From assembly GCF_022347765.1 (NCBI RefSeq), contig NZ_JAKRFZ010000003.1, positions 434,001 through 498,000 on the forward strand: a stretch of DNA of 64,000 nucleotides. The letters run 5' to 3'. Below the pieces are notes generated by a model that had not been told where the DNA came from, made no database searches, and was given only the letters and a program-made list of their open reading frames with translations. The translations under genes and the position numbers were made by a program. Of this stretch, positions 47,587 through 57,534 are shown piece after piece; the first letter of the stretch is position 1; every line of letters starts with the position of its first letter. The DNA is from Pseudoalteromonas sp. OOF1S-7. Its GTDB lineage: Bacteria; Pseudomonadota; Gammaproteobacteria; Enterobacterales; Alteromonadaceae.

Positions 47587-47892
47587 ATGCGTGAAATAAG
47601 ATCTTTTATTAAGACTGCAAGTTACAGTGATTTGAATAAAGCGCTGGAGCTGATCCAAGCTGCTATTGATGAGCAGGCAAAACAGGAAGAAGCCAAAAAA
47701 GAAGTCTTGGCACTGATTAAAGAAAAAGGATTGTCTTTAGAAGATTTTGCAGCGGAAAGCGCAACGGATAAGCGTAGCAAAGTGCGTCCAAAATACCGTA
47801 TTGAAAAAGACGGTGAAGTATTTGAGTGGACAGGCCGTGGTAAAACACCAAAAGCATTTGTTGGTGTTAATTTAGAAGATTACAAAATCTAA
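47587..47892 (+). CDS. H-NS family DNA-binding protein
   Basis: 101 residues. The N-terminal helical part with a charged coiled coil (about 20-45) serves oligomerisation in this family; the C-terminal part (KYRIEKDGEVFEWTGRGKTPKAF, by its key WTGRGKTP) is the H-NS DNA-binding motif for AT-rich minor grooves. It is shorter than E. coli H-NS (137). The 190 bases upstream are strongly AT-rich (for example ATAATATACTCTCTATATATC), as for self-regulated hns genes. Confidence 0.85.
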   Translation: MREIRSFIKTASYSDLNKALELIQAAIDEQAKQEEAKKEVLALIKEKGLSLEDFAAESATDKRSKVRPKYRIEKDGEVFEWTGRGKTPKAFVGVNLEDYKI

Positions 47893-47904
47893 TTGTGATC
47901 TCGC

Positions 47905-47946
47905 ATAAGCCAGTTGCACTTTTTTGCAGAAGTGGCTGGCTTATCT
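47905..47946 (+). terminator. Terminator behind the H-NS-like gene
   Basis: ATAAGCCAG pairs with CTGGCTTAT, and an inner CACTT pairs with AAGTG around a short loop. T-rich bases follow (CTTATTTAAG). Confidence 0.65.
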
Positions 47947-48025
47947 TATTTAAGAGTATCCCGGCTGGGCACTTACCCTATAACTTGTCTCCTCCCATCG
48001 TTATCAAAATCCTTATTCATTAATA

Positions 48026-49777
48026 TTGTCAGGTGTTCCTATTTACACGCTAAGGCCTTATCAAGAAGAAGCTGTCGCCAATACCATTGCACACTTTAAA
48101 AAATCGAATGACAGTGCCGTAATTGTACTACCAACCGGTGCAGGTAAAAGCCTGGTGATTGCACAGCTGGCCAGGCTGGCTAAACATAAAATTCTTGTGA
48201 TGACTCACGTCAAAGAGCTGGTTGAGCAAAATGCACATAAGTATCAAAGCTATGGCTTGACTGCGAGTATTTACTCAGCCGGATTAAACCAAAAGGACCT
48301 GACCCATCAAGTGACATTCGCCAGTGTGCAGTCACTGGCTCGCAATATAGAAGCGATAGATACTTTTTATTCGTTACTGATAATTGATGAGTGTCACCGG
48401 GTTAGTGGTGAGCAAGATAGTCAATATATGGCTGTGATTGAGCGTTTGCGGCAATTTAATCCGGCGTTAAAAATACTGGGTTTGACTGCAACCCCGTATC
48501 GGCTTGGCAGTGGCTGGGTGTATCATCGTCACTACCATGGTTTCGTTCGGGGTAGTGAAGATAGCCCATTTCGTCGCTGTATTTATGAGCTACCGCTGCG
48601 TTATATGATTAAGCATGGTTATCTGACGCCGCCGAATAAACTCGACCCGGCCATAGAGAATTATGATTTTTCTGCACTTACCAGTAATGCGTTTGGGCGC
48701 TATAGTGAGGCAGATATGAATCAGCTGTTACAAAATAATACCCGGGCGACCAAAAGTATTATTAATCATGTGGTTTCGCTCAGCAAAGAGCGCCACGGGG
48801 TGATGATTTTTGCGGCAACAGTATTGCATGCCAAAGAAATCATGGGTTATTTGCCTGCACCGCAGACGGCGCTGGTGATTGGCGATACGGATAACCGGGA
48901 GCGCGATGATATTATCGCGGCATTTAAGCGTCGTGAAATAAAATATCTGGTCAATGTATCGGTATTAACGACAGGGTTTGACGCGCCTCATGTGGACGTG
49001 ATTGCTATTTTGCGGCCCACAGAATCGGTGAGTTTATACCAGCAAATTGTGGGCAGAGGCTTACGCCTGAGTGAAGGTAAAAAGGACTGCCTGGTGGTCG
49101 ATTATGCTGCCAATGAATTTGACTTGTTTCATCCTGAAGTCGGCAGCAAAAAGCCTGACTCAGACAATGAACCTGTCCAGGTGCTGTGCCCCGGCTGTGG
49201 CTTTGGCAATATTTTCTGGGGTAAATACGATGAACAGGGGCGAGTAATTGAGCACTTCGGCCGACGTTGTCAGGGGCTATTACAGGATGACGAAGGCAAT
49301 GAGCAGCAGTGCGACTACCGTTTTAAATTCAAAGAATGCGACAACTGTGGCGCCGAAAATGACATTGCGGCACGCCAGTGCCACAGTTGTGGCGTGATGC
49401 TGGCAGATCCCGACGACAAGCTGCGTGCGGCGCTCAATCTGAAAAACGCCATGGTGATCCGCTGTAGTGGTCTGAGCGGTGAAGTGGTTAAAGCTCAGTT
49501 GCTGAAAATAACCTACTTTGATGAGGACGGGGCAAGCGTGAGCGAGGTGTTTGATTTTGCAAAACTGGCTAGCCGGCACCATTTTGTTCGTCAGTTTGCC
49601 AAGCATTGCCGCAGTGGCGTGAACGTGAAAGCGTGGACAGAGGCTGCGCAAGTGGATACCACTTTACTGTCGGCGCCCGATTTTGTGATTGCCCGACAAC
49701 ACAAGAAGTATGGCTGGCAGGTAACAGAAAAGATTTTTGATTACCAGGGCAGTTATCGTACAGCGGATAAAAGCTAA
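48026..49777 (+). CDS. radD: DNA repair helicase-like ATPase RadD
   Basis: 583 residues, close to E. coli RadD (YejH, 586). Superfamily 2 motifs: Walker A PTGAGKS (near 36), DECH as IIDECHR, LGLTATPYRLG, and motif VI QQIVGRGLR. Two zinc-binding areas follow (CPGCGF...C and CDNCGAENDIAARQCHSCG). RadD helps process recombination intermediates with RecA and SSB. The only in-frame start giving the normal N-terminus is TTG at 48026; no ribosome binding site is visible, so the start is less certain. Confidence 0.93.
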   Translation: MSGVPIYTLRPYQEEAVANTIAHFKKSNDSAVIVLPTGAGKSLVIAQLARLAKHKILVMTHVKELVEQNAHKYQSYGLTASIYSAGLNQKDLTHQVTFASVQSLARNIEAIDTFYSLLIIDECHRVSGEQDSQYMAVIERLRQFNPALKILGLTATPYRLGSGWVYHRHYHGFVRGSEDSPFRRCIYELPLRYMIKHGYLTPPNKLDPAIENYDFSALTSNAFGRYSEADMNQLLQNNTRATKSIINHVVSLSKERHGVMIFAATVLHAKEIMGYLPAPQTALVIGDTDNRERDDIIAAFKRREIKYLVNVSVLTTGFDAPHVDVIAILRPTESVSLYQQIVGRGLRLSEGKKDCLVVDYAANEFDLFHPEVGSKKPDSDNEPVQVLCPGCGFGNIFWGKYDEQGRVIEHFGRRCQGLLQDDEGNEQQCDYRFKFKECDNCGAENDIAARQCHSCGVMLADPDDKLRAALNLKNAMVIRCSGLSGEVVKAQLLKITYFDEDGASVSEVFDFAKLASRHHFVRQFAKHCRSGVNVKAWTEAAQVDTTLLSAPDFVIARQHKKYGWQVTEKIFDYQGSYRTADKS

Positions 49778-49801
49778 TGCAGAGCACTTTGGGCTCTGCA
49801 T
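49777..49801. terminator. Terminator between radD and the RraB-like gene
   Basis: ATGCAGAGC pairs with GCTCTGCAT around a short loop. The T-rich flank (TAGCTTTTATCC) is on the minus strand, so it mainly ends the RraB-like transcript, and may also end radD. Confidence 0.6.
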
Positions 49802-49817
49802 CCCTCAGCTCCGAGTG

Positions 49818-50144
49818 TTATTCGGCGAGTATTCCCCACCCGTCACCATAGCCTTCGTGGCTGTTGGCGATAGATTCCAGATATTGCTCGGTCTGGCTTA
49901 AGAGCTGGTGATCCGGCACCATAGTGACAGAAGTAACGACTTCCCATACACCGGTATCCGGGCAGGTATCCAGTTTGGTTTTGGGTGCCAGCTCATCAGC
50001 GGCAATGGCACGCATAAAACGCTCTGCGTCGGCCTTTTGTTCGAACAAAATAAAAAAATCGATGCTGTGCATCTGAGTGAGATCGACACCGGCGGCGGCT
50101 ATTTCAGACAGAAGCTGGCCGTTGTCATCATCAGGGAATTGCAT
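49818..50144 (-). CDS. RraB-like ribonuclease E regulator family protein
   Basis: 108 residues from ATG at 50144. The longer frame to 50270 adds a hydrophobic stretch that does not fit the family and overlaps the region before tamA. The start MQFPDDDNGQLLSEIAAAGVD and the end EGYGDGWGILAE match the RraB fold pattern (acidic, DGWG near the C-terminus). RraB inhibits RNase E in E. coli; this short protein belongs to the wider family, so the same role is only likely. Confidence 0.7.
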   Translation of the reverse strand: MQFPDDDNGQLLSEIAAAGVDLTQMHSIDFFILFEQKADAERFMRAIAADELAPKTKLDTCPDTGVWEVVTSVTMVPDHQLLSQTEQYLESIANSHEGYGDGWGILAE

Positions 50145-50326
50145 AATCGTACTCAAGTTAATATAGCTGGGGATATTGTCCGCTATCCAACACAAAATAA
50201 AAAGCACTGAGGGCAAAAATTTACGCCTAAGCGCATAAAAATAACGCACTGCCAAAGTGCTTCTCGCCATGTCAGTGTTATCTTGCTGTGGTATGATAAT
50301 GCCAATGTGAATTATAGGGTTATTTA

Positions 50327-52063
50327 GTGCGTTTATCTGCGTTTAGTGCCATCCTCGTTGCGCTGCTTTTTTCATTTCAGTCCTGGGCCAGTCCCCCATC
50401 TGGTATCACAGAGTTTACCATCCACAGTGCGTCAGGCAGCACTGAATTAACGGATGAAGCTCGTGACAATGTGATGCGGTTGTTAGCTTCATATGTAGGC
50501 AAGCCATTCACGCCGCGCAGGAAAAAGCTCATAGATAAAGACGTGACCAAGGCGTTGCAGGCACTGGGATACTATCAACATACGCTCTCTCTGGCTTTTG
50601 ACTCTCAGACACGTCGCGTTACTTTAGAGCTGGACCCGGGTGATGCCTGGCGCTGGGATCAGGTCGAAATCTCCCTACAGGGCATTGACGATGGGGCACT
50701 GCGTACCCGTTTGCTGAGCGGGGCTATCCAGGTTGGTGAACAAGTCAGGCATGACCGCTATGAAGCCACCAAAGCGCAGATCGAAAGCTTGTTGCTGGAG
50801 CTGGGTTACTTTGATTTTCAGTGGCTAAAAAAACAGCTTAGTGTGGACAAAGCACAGCAACAGGTTTCTGCGACCTTAGTGTTGTCGGCAGGCCAGCGTT
50901 ATCGCTTTGGCGCGTTACGATTGTCAACGCAGTCTAAAGCGATTGCGTTTGCACAAGCGCTGAGCCCATTTCAGCCGGGGGAGTTATATGCTGCAGATAA
51001 GTTGTCGCAATACAATCTGACGCTCAATGAAACGCCGTATTTTCAGAGTGTGCGCGTTTACCCGTTACTCAAAGCCAGACAAAACGGCGAGGTGCCTATT
51101 CGTGTTGAGCTGGTCGATAAGCCAGCCAACAGCTATGAAGTGGGTGGAGGATACAGCACGGATTTAGGGGCAAAAGCGCGCTTTAAATGGAGCAAACCCT
51201 GGATCACCCAGGGCGGACATTCGATGACTTCAGATCTCAATGTGTCGCAGCGTCAGCAGGATATCAGTGCGGCTTACACCATTCCGGTGAACGACCCAAA
51301 CAGCGATGTGTTTCGCATCTTAGGGGGGTATCAGTTACAGGACGACCTCACTGAAGGGGTCGATACTAAGACCTGGAACATTCAGGTTCAGCGTCAATGG
51401 CTGACGTCCGGCAACTGGGTTCGCACTGCGTTTTTAAAGCGAGAGCATGAAACCAGTGAGCAGGGAGGTGAAACACTCAAGACCGAAATGCTCATTCCGG
51501 GGATCAGTTATGCGAAAAAACAAAGTCAGGGTGGCATGCTGCCATACTGGGGCAATGAGCGACTGATCTCGATTGAGCTGGCCAGCGATTCACTCATATC
51601 TTCCACGTCTTTACTCAAGGTGCGATGGAAAAATGCCTGGCTGCGAAATCTGGCGCAGCGACACTTTTTTCTGACGCGCCTGGAAGCCGGTGCCATTGTT
51701 ACGGATGATATCTCGGCCGTGCCATTTAATATGCGCTTTTTCGCCGGTGGCGATCAGAGTGTACGCGGCTTTGCCTATCAGTCTGTGGCACCGCGTGATG
51801 AAGAGGGAAACCTGCTTGGGGGTAAATATCTTGCGACTGCCAGCAGCGAGTATAATTATCAGTTTTTACCCAACTGGCGTGTTGCCCTGTTTGTGGATAC
51901 CGGTACGGCAACGGATGATTTTAAAGACAAGTGGGCCGTGGGGGCGGGGTTTGGATTGCGTTATCTGACGCCGGTCGGGCCTATCCGGCTTGATCATGCC
52001 TGGGGGCTGAGTAAAGACAGTAAAAGCACGCGTTTAAGTATTGTGATTGGACCGGAGATGTAA
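50327..52063 (+). CDS. tamA: Outer membrane translocation protein TamA
   Basis: 578 residues, GTG start at 50327. Signal peptide (MRLSAFSAILVALLFSFQSWA), three POTRA domains to about 265, then a 16-strand Omp85 barrel with the typical FFAGGDQSVRGFAYQSVAP motif (loop 6 region, RGF near 475) and the end WGLSKDSKSTRLSIVIGPEM. It works with TamB in outer membrane protein or lipid transport. The stop overlaps the tamB ATG by one base. Confidence 0.95.
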   Translation: MRLSAFSAILVALLFSFQSWASPPSGITEFTIHSASGSTELTDEARDNVMRLLASYVGKPFTPRRKKLIDKDVTKALQALGYYQHTLSLAFDSQTRRVTLELDPGDAWRWDQVEISLQGIDDGALRTRLLSGAIQVGEQVRHDRYEATKAQIESLLLELGYFDFQWLKKQLSVDKAQQQVSATLVLSAGQRYRFGALRLSTQSKAIAFAQALSPFQPGELYAADKLSQYNLTLNETPYFQSVRVYPLLKARQNGEVPIRVELVDKPANSYEVGGGYSTDLGAKARFKWSKPWITQGGHSMTSDLNVSQRQQDISAAYTIPVNDPNSDVFRILGGYQLQDDLTEGVDTKTWNIQVQRQWLTSGNWVRTAFLKREHETSEQGGETLKTEMLIPGISYAKKQSQGGMLPYWGNERLISIELASDSLISSTSLLKVRWKNAWLRNLAQRHFFLTRLEAGAIVTDDISAVPFNMRFFAGGDQSVRGFAYQSVAPRDEEGNLLGGKYLATASSEYNYQFLPNWRVALFVDTGTATDDFKDKWAVGAGFGLRYLTPVGPIRLDHAWGLSKDSKSTRLSIVIGPEM

Positions 52064-55000
52064 TGGGATTGAAAATCTGGCTGCGCCGAATTAGCTATGC
52101 TGTTGCAGGCGTGTTTGTAACCGTCTTTTGTCTACTGTTTACCTTACCCGGTCACCAGCTTATTGTGTGGGTGGCCAATCACAGTGTGCCGGGGTTGCAG
52201 GTCAGCTCGCCTCAGGCGCGTCTGTTATCCAATGCGGTACTGGATATTCGTTTTGAGCACGAGCAGCTGAACTTTCGTGCGCGCCGGATGAGCCTGTCAC
52301 TGGATTGGTTTAGCTGCGCTACCCTGTGCCTGTCTGGCAGTGCCGATAAAATAACGCTGCATCTGGCAGAGCAGGGCCGTGAGCCACCTGTGCCAGCGCA
52401 ACCAGAGCCTGTTGCTGAGACAACCCCTTTGTCAGTGCCCTTTTCCATTGCAATCAAACAGCTACGCCTGGGTGGGGCAGACATTAAGGTCGCCGGACAC
52501 CAGATCAACCTGACTAAGCTGGCGCTGGCAGCCAGTGCCGATGAGCAGGGCATTCAGGTTAGCAAGCTTGCGCTGCGCAGCGTGCAGATCCGACAAACTG
52601 AAGCGCCGGCACCTGCTGAGCCTTTTGAAGTGCCAACAGAAATTCCGGCATTGGCGCTGCCCGCCATACAGCTCCCCATGGCCATTAACCTGGAACAACT
52701 CATCGTGACAGAGCTGGGTTATCATCCCTATGAGGGAGACAGTCAGACGTTGAAGCAGCTTCAGCTCAGTGCAGATGCCAGACAGTCCAGGTTGTCGGTA
52801 CGTTATTTGTCACTGGCTTATCTCGCCCATCAGCTGGCGCTCACAGCGCAGGCAGACTTGAGCAGCTGGACAGTGTCAGGGGCACTGGATTATCAGCACC
52901 CCGATTACCAGAGCAACCTTACATTCAGCGGCGATCTCAGGCAACTTGAGCTGGCGGCCACAGTTGCCGGTAATGCACAGGGTAAAGTTGCTTTAAGTGT
53001 GAGTCCGGTGCAGCCAAACTGGCCATTCTCTCTGGATGTGCGCGCTGAACAGTTCGCGCTTGGCACAGAGCACAGGTTACAACAATTAACGCTCAGTGCA
53101 GCAGGCACGGCGGATGACTATCAGCTTACTGCGAATGCCGATGTGGCGCTGAGCGAGCAGCTGGCGCTGGCAGATAATCAGCTCACAGTGCAGCTGGCTG
53201 CCAGCGGTGGTCTTAGCGCATTGACGCTGCAAAAAGCCGCACTGGGCCTGGGGGAAGCGCACACCCAACTGAGCGCTCAGGTAAGTTGGCAAGACGGGAT
53301 CCGCAGCCAGCTTCAGGGCAAGCTGCATGCATTGCCCTTAGGTGCCTGGCTGGCGCTCGATGAAACTCAGCTGTCGGGCGCTTATCAACTTGAATTTGAG
53401 CAGCATGGTGACCAGTGGCAGGCACAGGTTAACGAGCTGACCCTTAGCGGACAGCTGGCTGCTTTGCCACTGCAGCTGATTGCACAGGGCAAAGTGAACA
53501 GCGACTTACATGGCGAGCTCCAGGCTGTCCGGCTCAGCTATGGACAGAGTCAGATCATGGTGTCTGGCACCGCCGATCAGCAACTGGACTTGCAAGGCGA
53601 GCTGCAACTAGCGCACCAGCACAATGCACTGATGCCGGCGGATATTCAGTTATCCGGGCAGTTCAGTGCAAGCGGGCCGGTTGATAGTCCAAAACTGACG
53701 CTTAACAGCCAGCTTGGCAAACTGGGTTATCAGGATACCTCAATCGACAGCGGCACACTGGAACTGAGTCTGGATATGGCTCGAAACTGGCTGACCGATC
53801 TTTCCTTGTCTTTGTCTGCGGTGACCGTGGGTGAATTGAGCGCAACGGACCTTAGCGTCACAGCACAGGGCGATCAAAGCCAGCATCAGCTAAATGTGCA
53901 GGCCGACAATACCGATGGCAGCGTCGAGCTGACCCTGAGCGGTCAGTATGCTCAGCAAGCCTGGGCAGGCCGGATTGATGCTGGACGCTTGAACCTGAAA
54001 AACAGTGAGCTGGCGCTGGTGTCTCCGGCGGCGGTTATCGTCAAAGCTGGGCAGGTACAAGTGGCTCGCCAGTGCTGGACGCTGTCACCCGGGCAGATCT
54101 GTTTTGCGGCGCAGCATGGCACTCAGGGCCAGGCCAGCGTTGAGGTGCAAGAATTGGATCTGACGCATTTTAATCCACTACTTAGCGATCTGGCGAACCT
54201 GCAAGGTCAGTTATCTGCTAATGCCAGCGCAGCCTGGTCGCAGGGCCAGTTACAGGCGCTGGATGGCAAGCTGGCAATGTCGGATGCTCAGGTTACCCTG
54301 TATGGTGCCGCGGCAGAGCAGCTCAGCGACAACGAGGATAACATTGCCCCGACGTTACCGCTTGAAATTGAAAACTTTTCACTGGCACTGAATAGTGATG
54401 CGCAGCAGGCCAAAGCGGACTGGCAGCTGGCGCTCAGGAAACTAGGGCACTTTAATGGTGAGCTGGTCATGCCACTACAGGCCGAGCCTCAGACTATGCG
54501 CGGTTTTGTGAACATAGCCGGCATCGAGCTTGGTAAATTCCGCCCGCTGTTACGGCGCTTGTTATGGCCAGATCTGGAACTGGGCGGCACCATTGCCGGT
54601 CAGGTTAACATTGACGGTGCTTTGGCTCAGCCGCAGCTCAGTGGTCAGCTCAGCGCCACAGATATTCAGCTTAAGGCCAGTGAAATTCCCGTCGCCATCA
54701 GCGACCTGGACCTGGACGTGCAATTGCAAGGCCAGCGGGCTCAGCTAACTGGTCAGCTGAATACTACACCGCGAGGGCAGGTTGCACTCAGTGGTGAGCT
54801 TGACTGGCAGTCATCTATGGTTGCAGCGCTCAAACTCAATGGTGAGCGGCTGACACTGATGCCGCAGCCCGGCGTGGTACTGGATATCTCTCCGGATCTG
54901 TCACTGCGTTATAACGGCCAGTATGGTGAAGTAACCGGTGCGGTGACTGTCCCTTATGGGCGGATTGAAATTGCAGAATTACCGCAAGGGGTGATCGCCG

Positions 55001-55779
55001 TCAGTGACGATCAGGTGATAGTCGATGGCGCCAGCGCCGCTCAGCCAAATCAGATGATGGACTATCGCCTCGACCTGGATGTGCGTTTGCTGGATGATGT
55101 CAGGGTCAAGGCGATGGGACTGGATGCTTATCTGACAGGTGAGCTGTCTTTGGAAAAGCAGCTTGCGTCGGCCCTGTTGGCCAGTGGCGAGATCAATCTC
55201 AGAGAGGGTCAGTATAAAGCCTTTGGCCAGGACCTGAGTATCGAGACGGGTCAGCTGGGCTTTAATGGTCCGCTTGACAAGCCTTACATCAATGTACGGG
55301 CTATCCGTAACCCGGATACCACGGCGGATGGGGTGATTGCGGGTGTCGAAGTGAAGGGCAGTATTCGCAGCCCTGAGCTGGTGATTTATTCGCAGCCTGC
55401 GATGGATCAGGCCCAAGCACTGGCTTACCTGCTCAATGGTCAGCCACTGGGCGAGGGCGAAAGTAACAACAATACCATGCTGGCCCAGTTTCTGTTGTCG
55501 CAGAGTATAGACCGCAGTAAGGGTTACCTTGCCAAAGCGGGCGAAACGATAGGGTTCCAGGATGTGAATCTGGCGGCCAAGGGGAGCGGAGATGATACTC
55601 AGGTCGAAGTGTCGGGTTATCTCACACCCAGTGTTCAGGTCAGTTATCGGGTTGGAGTGTTTGCGTCGCTCAGTGAGGTCGCGGTGCGCTATCGGATATT
55701 TTCAAAGTTTTATATTGAAGCCACCAGCGGTTTGTATAAAAGTATTGATCTGCTTTATAAGTTTGATTGGGACGAATAA
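52063..55779 (+). CDS. tamB: Translocation and assembly module TamB
   Basis: 1238 residues, similar to E. coli TamB (1259). An N-terminal membrane helix (about 12-32) anchors a long series of beta strands (AsmA/TamB repeats rich in L-x-G-x-L), and the C-terminal DUF490 domain (about 900-1238) contains TTADGVIAGVEVKGSIRSPEL and ends YKSIDLLYKFDWDE. It spans the periplasm with TamA. Start overlaps the tamA stop; stop overlaps the next gene's ATG by one base, so three genes are coupled. Confidence 0.94.
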   Translation: MGLKIWLRRISYAVAGVFVTVFCLLFTLPGHQLIVWVANHSVPGLQVSSPQARLLSNAVLDIRFEHEQLNFRARRMSLSLDWFSCATLCLSGSADKITLHLAEQGREPPVPAQPEPVAETTPLSVPFSIAIKQLRLGGADIKVAGHQINLTKLALAASADEQGIQVSKLALRSVQIRQTEAPAPAEPFEVPTEIPALALPAIQLPMAINLEQLIVTELGYHPYEGDSQTLKQLQLSADARQSRLSVRYLSLAYLAHQLALTAQADLSSWTVSGALDYQHPDYQSNLTFSGDLRQLELAATVAGNAQGKVALSVSPVQPNWPFSLDVRAEQFALGTEHRLQQLTLSAAGTADDYQLTANADVALSEQLALADNQLTVQLAASGGLSALTLQKAALGLGEAHTQLSAQVSWQDGIRSQLQGKLHALPLGAWLALDETQLSGAYQLEFEQHGDQWQAQVNELTLSGQLAALPLQLIAQGKVNSDLHGELQAVRLSYGQSQIMVSGTADQQLDLQGELQLAHQHNALMPADIQLSGQFSASGPVDSPKLTLNSQLGKLGYQDTSIDSGTLELSLDMARNWLTDLSLSLSAVTVGELSATDLSVTAQGDQSQHQLNVQADNTDGSVELTLSGQYAQQAWAGRIDAGRLNLKNSELALVSPAAVIVKAGQVQVARQCWTLSPGQICFAAQHGTQGQASVEVQELDLTHFNPLLSDLANLQGQLSANASAAWSQGQLQALDGKLAMSDAQVTLYGAAAEQLSDNEDNIAPTLPLEIENFSLALNSDAQQAKADWQLALRKLGHFNGELVMPLQAEPQTMRGFVNIAGIELGKFRPLLRRLLWPDLELGGTIAGQVNIDGALAQPQLSGQLSATDIQLKASEIPVAISDLDLDVQLQGQRAQLTGQLNTTPRGQVALSGELDWQSSMVAALKLNGERLTLMPQPGVVLDISPDLSLRYNGQYGEVTGAVTVPYGRIEIAELPQGVIAVSDDQVIVDGASAAQPNQMMDYRLDLDVRLLDDVRVKAMGLDAYLTGELSLEKQLASALLASGEINLREGQYKAFGQDLSIETGQLGFNGPLDKPYINVRAIRNPDTTADGVIAGVEVKGSIRSPELVIYSQPAMDQAQALAYLLNGQPLGEGESNNNTMLAQFLLSQSIDRSKGYLAKAGETIGFQDVNLAAKGSGDDTQVEVSGYLTPSVQVSYRVGVFASLSEVAVRYRIFSKFYIEATSGLYKSIDLLYKFDWDE

Positions 55780-56696
55780 TGCGCCGCTTTTTGTTGCTAC
55801 TGATGCTGTGTGCCTCGGGCGCTGTGGCAGCGGCTGAACCTCAGCCACTGGAGATCCGGGTGACTGCTGGTGCCGACCCCTATGTGACACAGCTGCTTGA
55901 ACTAGCACTGTCTTACCAACCCAGACCCGTGATATTAAAACCGGTTGCCGGGATCCCAACGCAAAGTCGGGCAGTGCGATTGCTTGGTAAGCCGTCGGGC
56001 ATTGATGTATTTTGGTCGGTCACCAGTCGGGCGCGTGAACAGCAGGCGCTGGCCGTGCGTATTCCGCTGGTAAAAGGCCTGCTGGGGTATCGCGTGTTAT
56101 TTATTGCAGCCAGCCGGGCCGCCGATTTTGTCGATATTAAACACTGGGGGCAGTTACAGCCTGTGTTGTTTGGGCTGCGCCACGACTGGCCAGACAGAGT
56201 GGTGTTTGAGCTTAACGGGTTACAGGTGGTGGCATTTCACGACACCGCAAAGGCGATGAGTATGCTCAGCAGCAAGCGCCTGGATGTGGTGCCGCTGGAT
56301 ATACTCGCCGCGGGCGATTTCTCTTCGCGCAGCGATATTATGGTGCAACCTCAGCTGCTGATCCATTACCCGTCAGCCGTCTATCTGTTTGTAGATAAAG
56401 CCAATACATTACTCCACGCATTATTGCAACAGGGCCTTGAACAGGCAATTGCAGATGGTTGCTTCGAGTGGCTGTTTCGCCGTCACTTTGCGAGGCAGCT
56501 TGAACAGCTGGATCTGGCAGGGCGCACACGACTGAATTTATCGAATCCGACTTTGTCTGCCGAGACACCTTTGTCACGGAGCGAACTGTGGTATCAACCA
56601 GGAAAATACAATGACAATAATAACACGCAAACCAACAAGACTGAGCATGGCAGCCCTGTTGCTCCTCACCCTCACTGCCTGCCAGTCAAGCCCTGA
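55779..56696 (+). CDS. Periplasmic protein resembling solute-binding proteins, unknown function
   Basis: 305 residues from ATG at 55779, one base overlapped with the tamB stop; the upstream TTG at 55767 is not needed. Signal peptide MRRFLLLLMLCASGAVAAAE. The body resembles family-3 solute-binding proteins of alteromonads (AKAMSMLSSKRLDVVPLDILAAGDF). After about residue 275 there is a polar tail ([18 protein letters not shown]) that is encoded within the first 86 bases of the next gene and may be an accidental extension. The link with tamAB is unusual. Function unknown. Confidence 0.75.
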   Translation: MRRFLLLLMLCASGAVAAAEPQPLEIRVTAGADPYVTQLLELALSYQPRPVILKPVAGIPTQSRAVRLLGKPSGIDVFWSVTSRAREQQALAVRIPLVKGLLGYRVLFIAASRAADFVDIKHWGQLQPVLFGLRHDWPDRVVFELNGLQVVAFHDTAKAMSMLSSKRLDVVPLDILAAGDFSSRSDIMVQPQLLIHYPSAVYLFVDKANTLLHALLQQGLEQAIADGCFEWLFRRHFARQLEQLDLAGRTRLNLSNPTLSAETPLSRSELWYQPGKYNDNNNTQTNKTEHGSPVAPHPHCLPVKP

Positions 56697-57534
56697 ACTG
56701 GCCAGTACTGATAAGACATCCTCAGCGTTAACTGGCCTATCTCCCGCTGACATCATTGCACAGGCCAGCGAGACGGACTGGCGCACTGTCGAGCCGGAGC
56801 ATATCCTCAAAATCACCCTGCCAGGTGGCCCGGTTTATGTTGAGCTGAATTCAGAGCTTGCACCGGGACACGTGAGCAATATCAAAGCGCTGGCACGCGA
56901 AGGTTTTTATCAGGGGCTGTCGATATACCGGTTTGTTGAAGGCTTTGTCGCACAGGGGGGAGACCAAAGTGATGAGAAGCGCCCTGTAATCGGTAAAAAA
57001 ACCATCCCTGGTGAGTTTTATCTGGAAACGGCCAAGCCTTTGGAGATCACGAGCTTAAACCTGGTCGACGGATATGCACCACGTAGCGGGTTTTTACATG
57101 GATTTGCTGTGGCACAAAACGACAAGGGGACACGCACCTGGCAGACTCACTGCCCTGGCGCCTTTGCCATGGCACGGCAGAATGATGCCGACAGCGGCGG
57201 GACTGAGTTCTACTTTACGCTCACCGCACAGCGTTATCTGGATTTAAATACCACGGTTTTTGGCCGGGTGTTAGCGGGTATGGAGCATGTTCAACGATTA
57301 CAACGACAGCCCCAGGGCAACCTGCCTTTTAACCCTATTCTGGCGGTTGAGGTACTGGCGGACATTGAGAAGACGGACAAACAGCGTTTTCGGGTATTTA
57401 ACACCGAAAGTCGTGCTTTTCGGGCTTTGCTTGCTGCGCGTAAAAACCGTCCGGAAGCCTGGTTTTTACACCAGGCCAATCACACCGATGTGTGTGCCGT
57501 TAACGTGCCGGTACAGGCCTTTACTGGCGATTGA
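56611..57534 (+). CDS. Cyclophilin-type peptidyl-prolyl isomerase, lipoprotein
   Basis: 307 residues. Lipoprotein signal with lipobox LTAC (residues 20-23 region of [24 protein letters not shown]). Cyclophilin domain from about 65: [44 protein letters not shown] by its key elements F-YRF and QGGD, and a second conserved part GTEFYFTL. It probably assists folding of exported proteins in the periplasm. It overlaps the preceding gene by 86 bases and the convergent queF by 14. Confidence 0.88.
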   Translation: MTIITRKPTRLSMAALLLLTLTACQSSPELASTDKTSSALTGLSPADIIAQASETDWRTVEPEHILKITLPGGPVYVELNSELAPGHVSNIKALAREGFYQGLSIYRFVEGFVAQGGDQSDEKRPVIGKKTIPGEFYLETAKPLEITSLNLVDGYAPRSGFLHGFAVAQNDKGTRTWQTHCPGAFAMARQNDADSGGTEFYFTLTAQRYLDLNTTVFGRVLAGMEHVQRLQRQPQGNLPFNPILAVEVLADIEKTDKQRFRVFNTESRAFRALLAARKNRPEAWFLHQANHTDVCAVNVPVQAFTGD

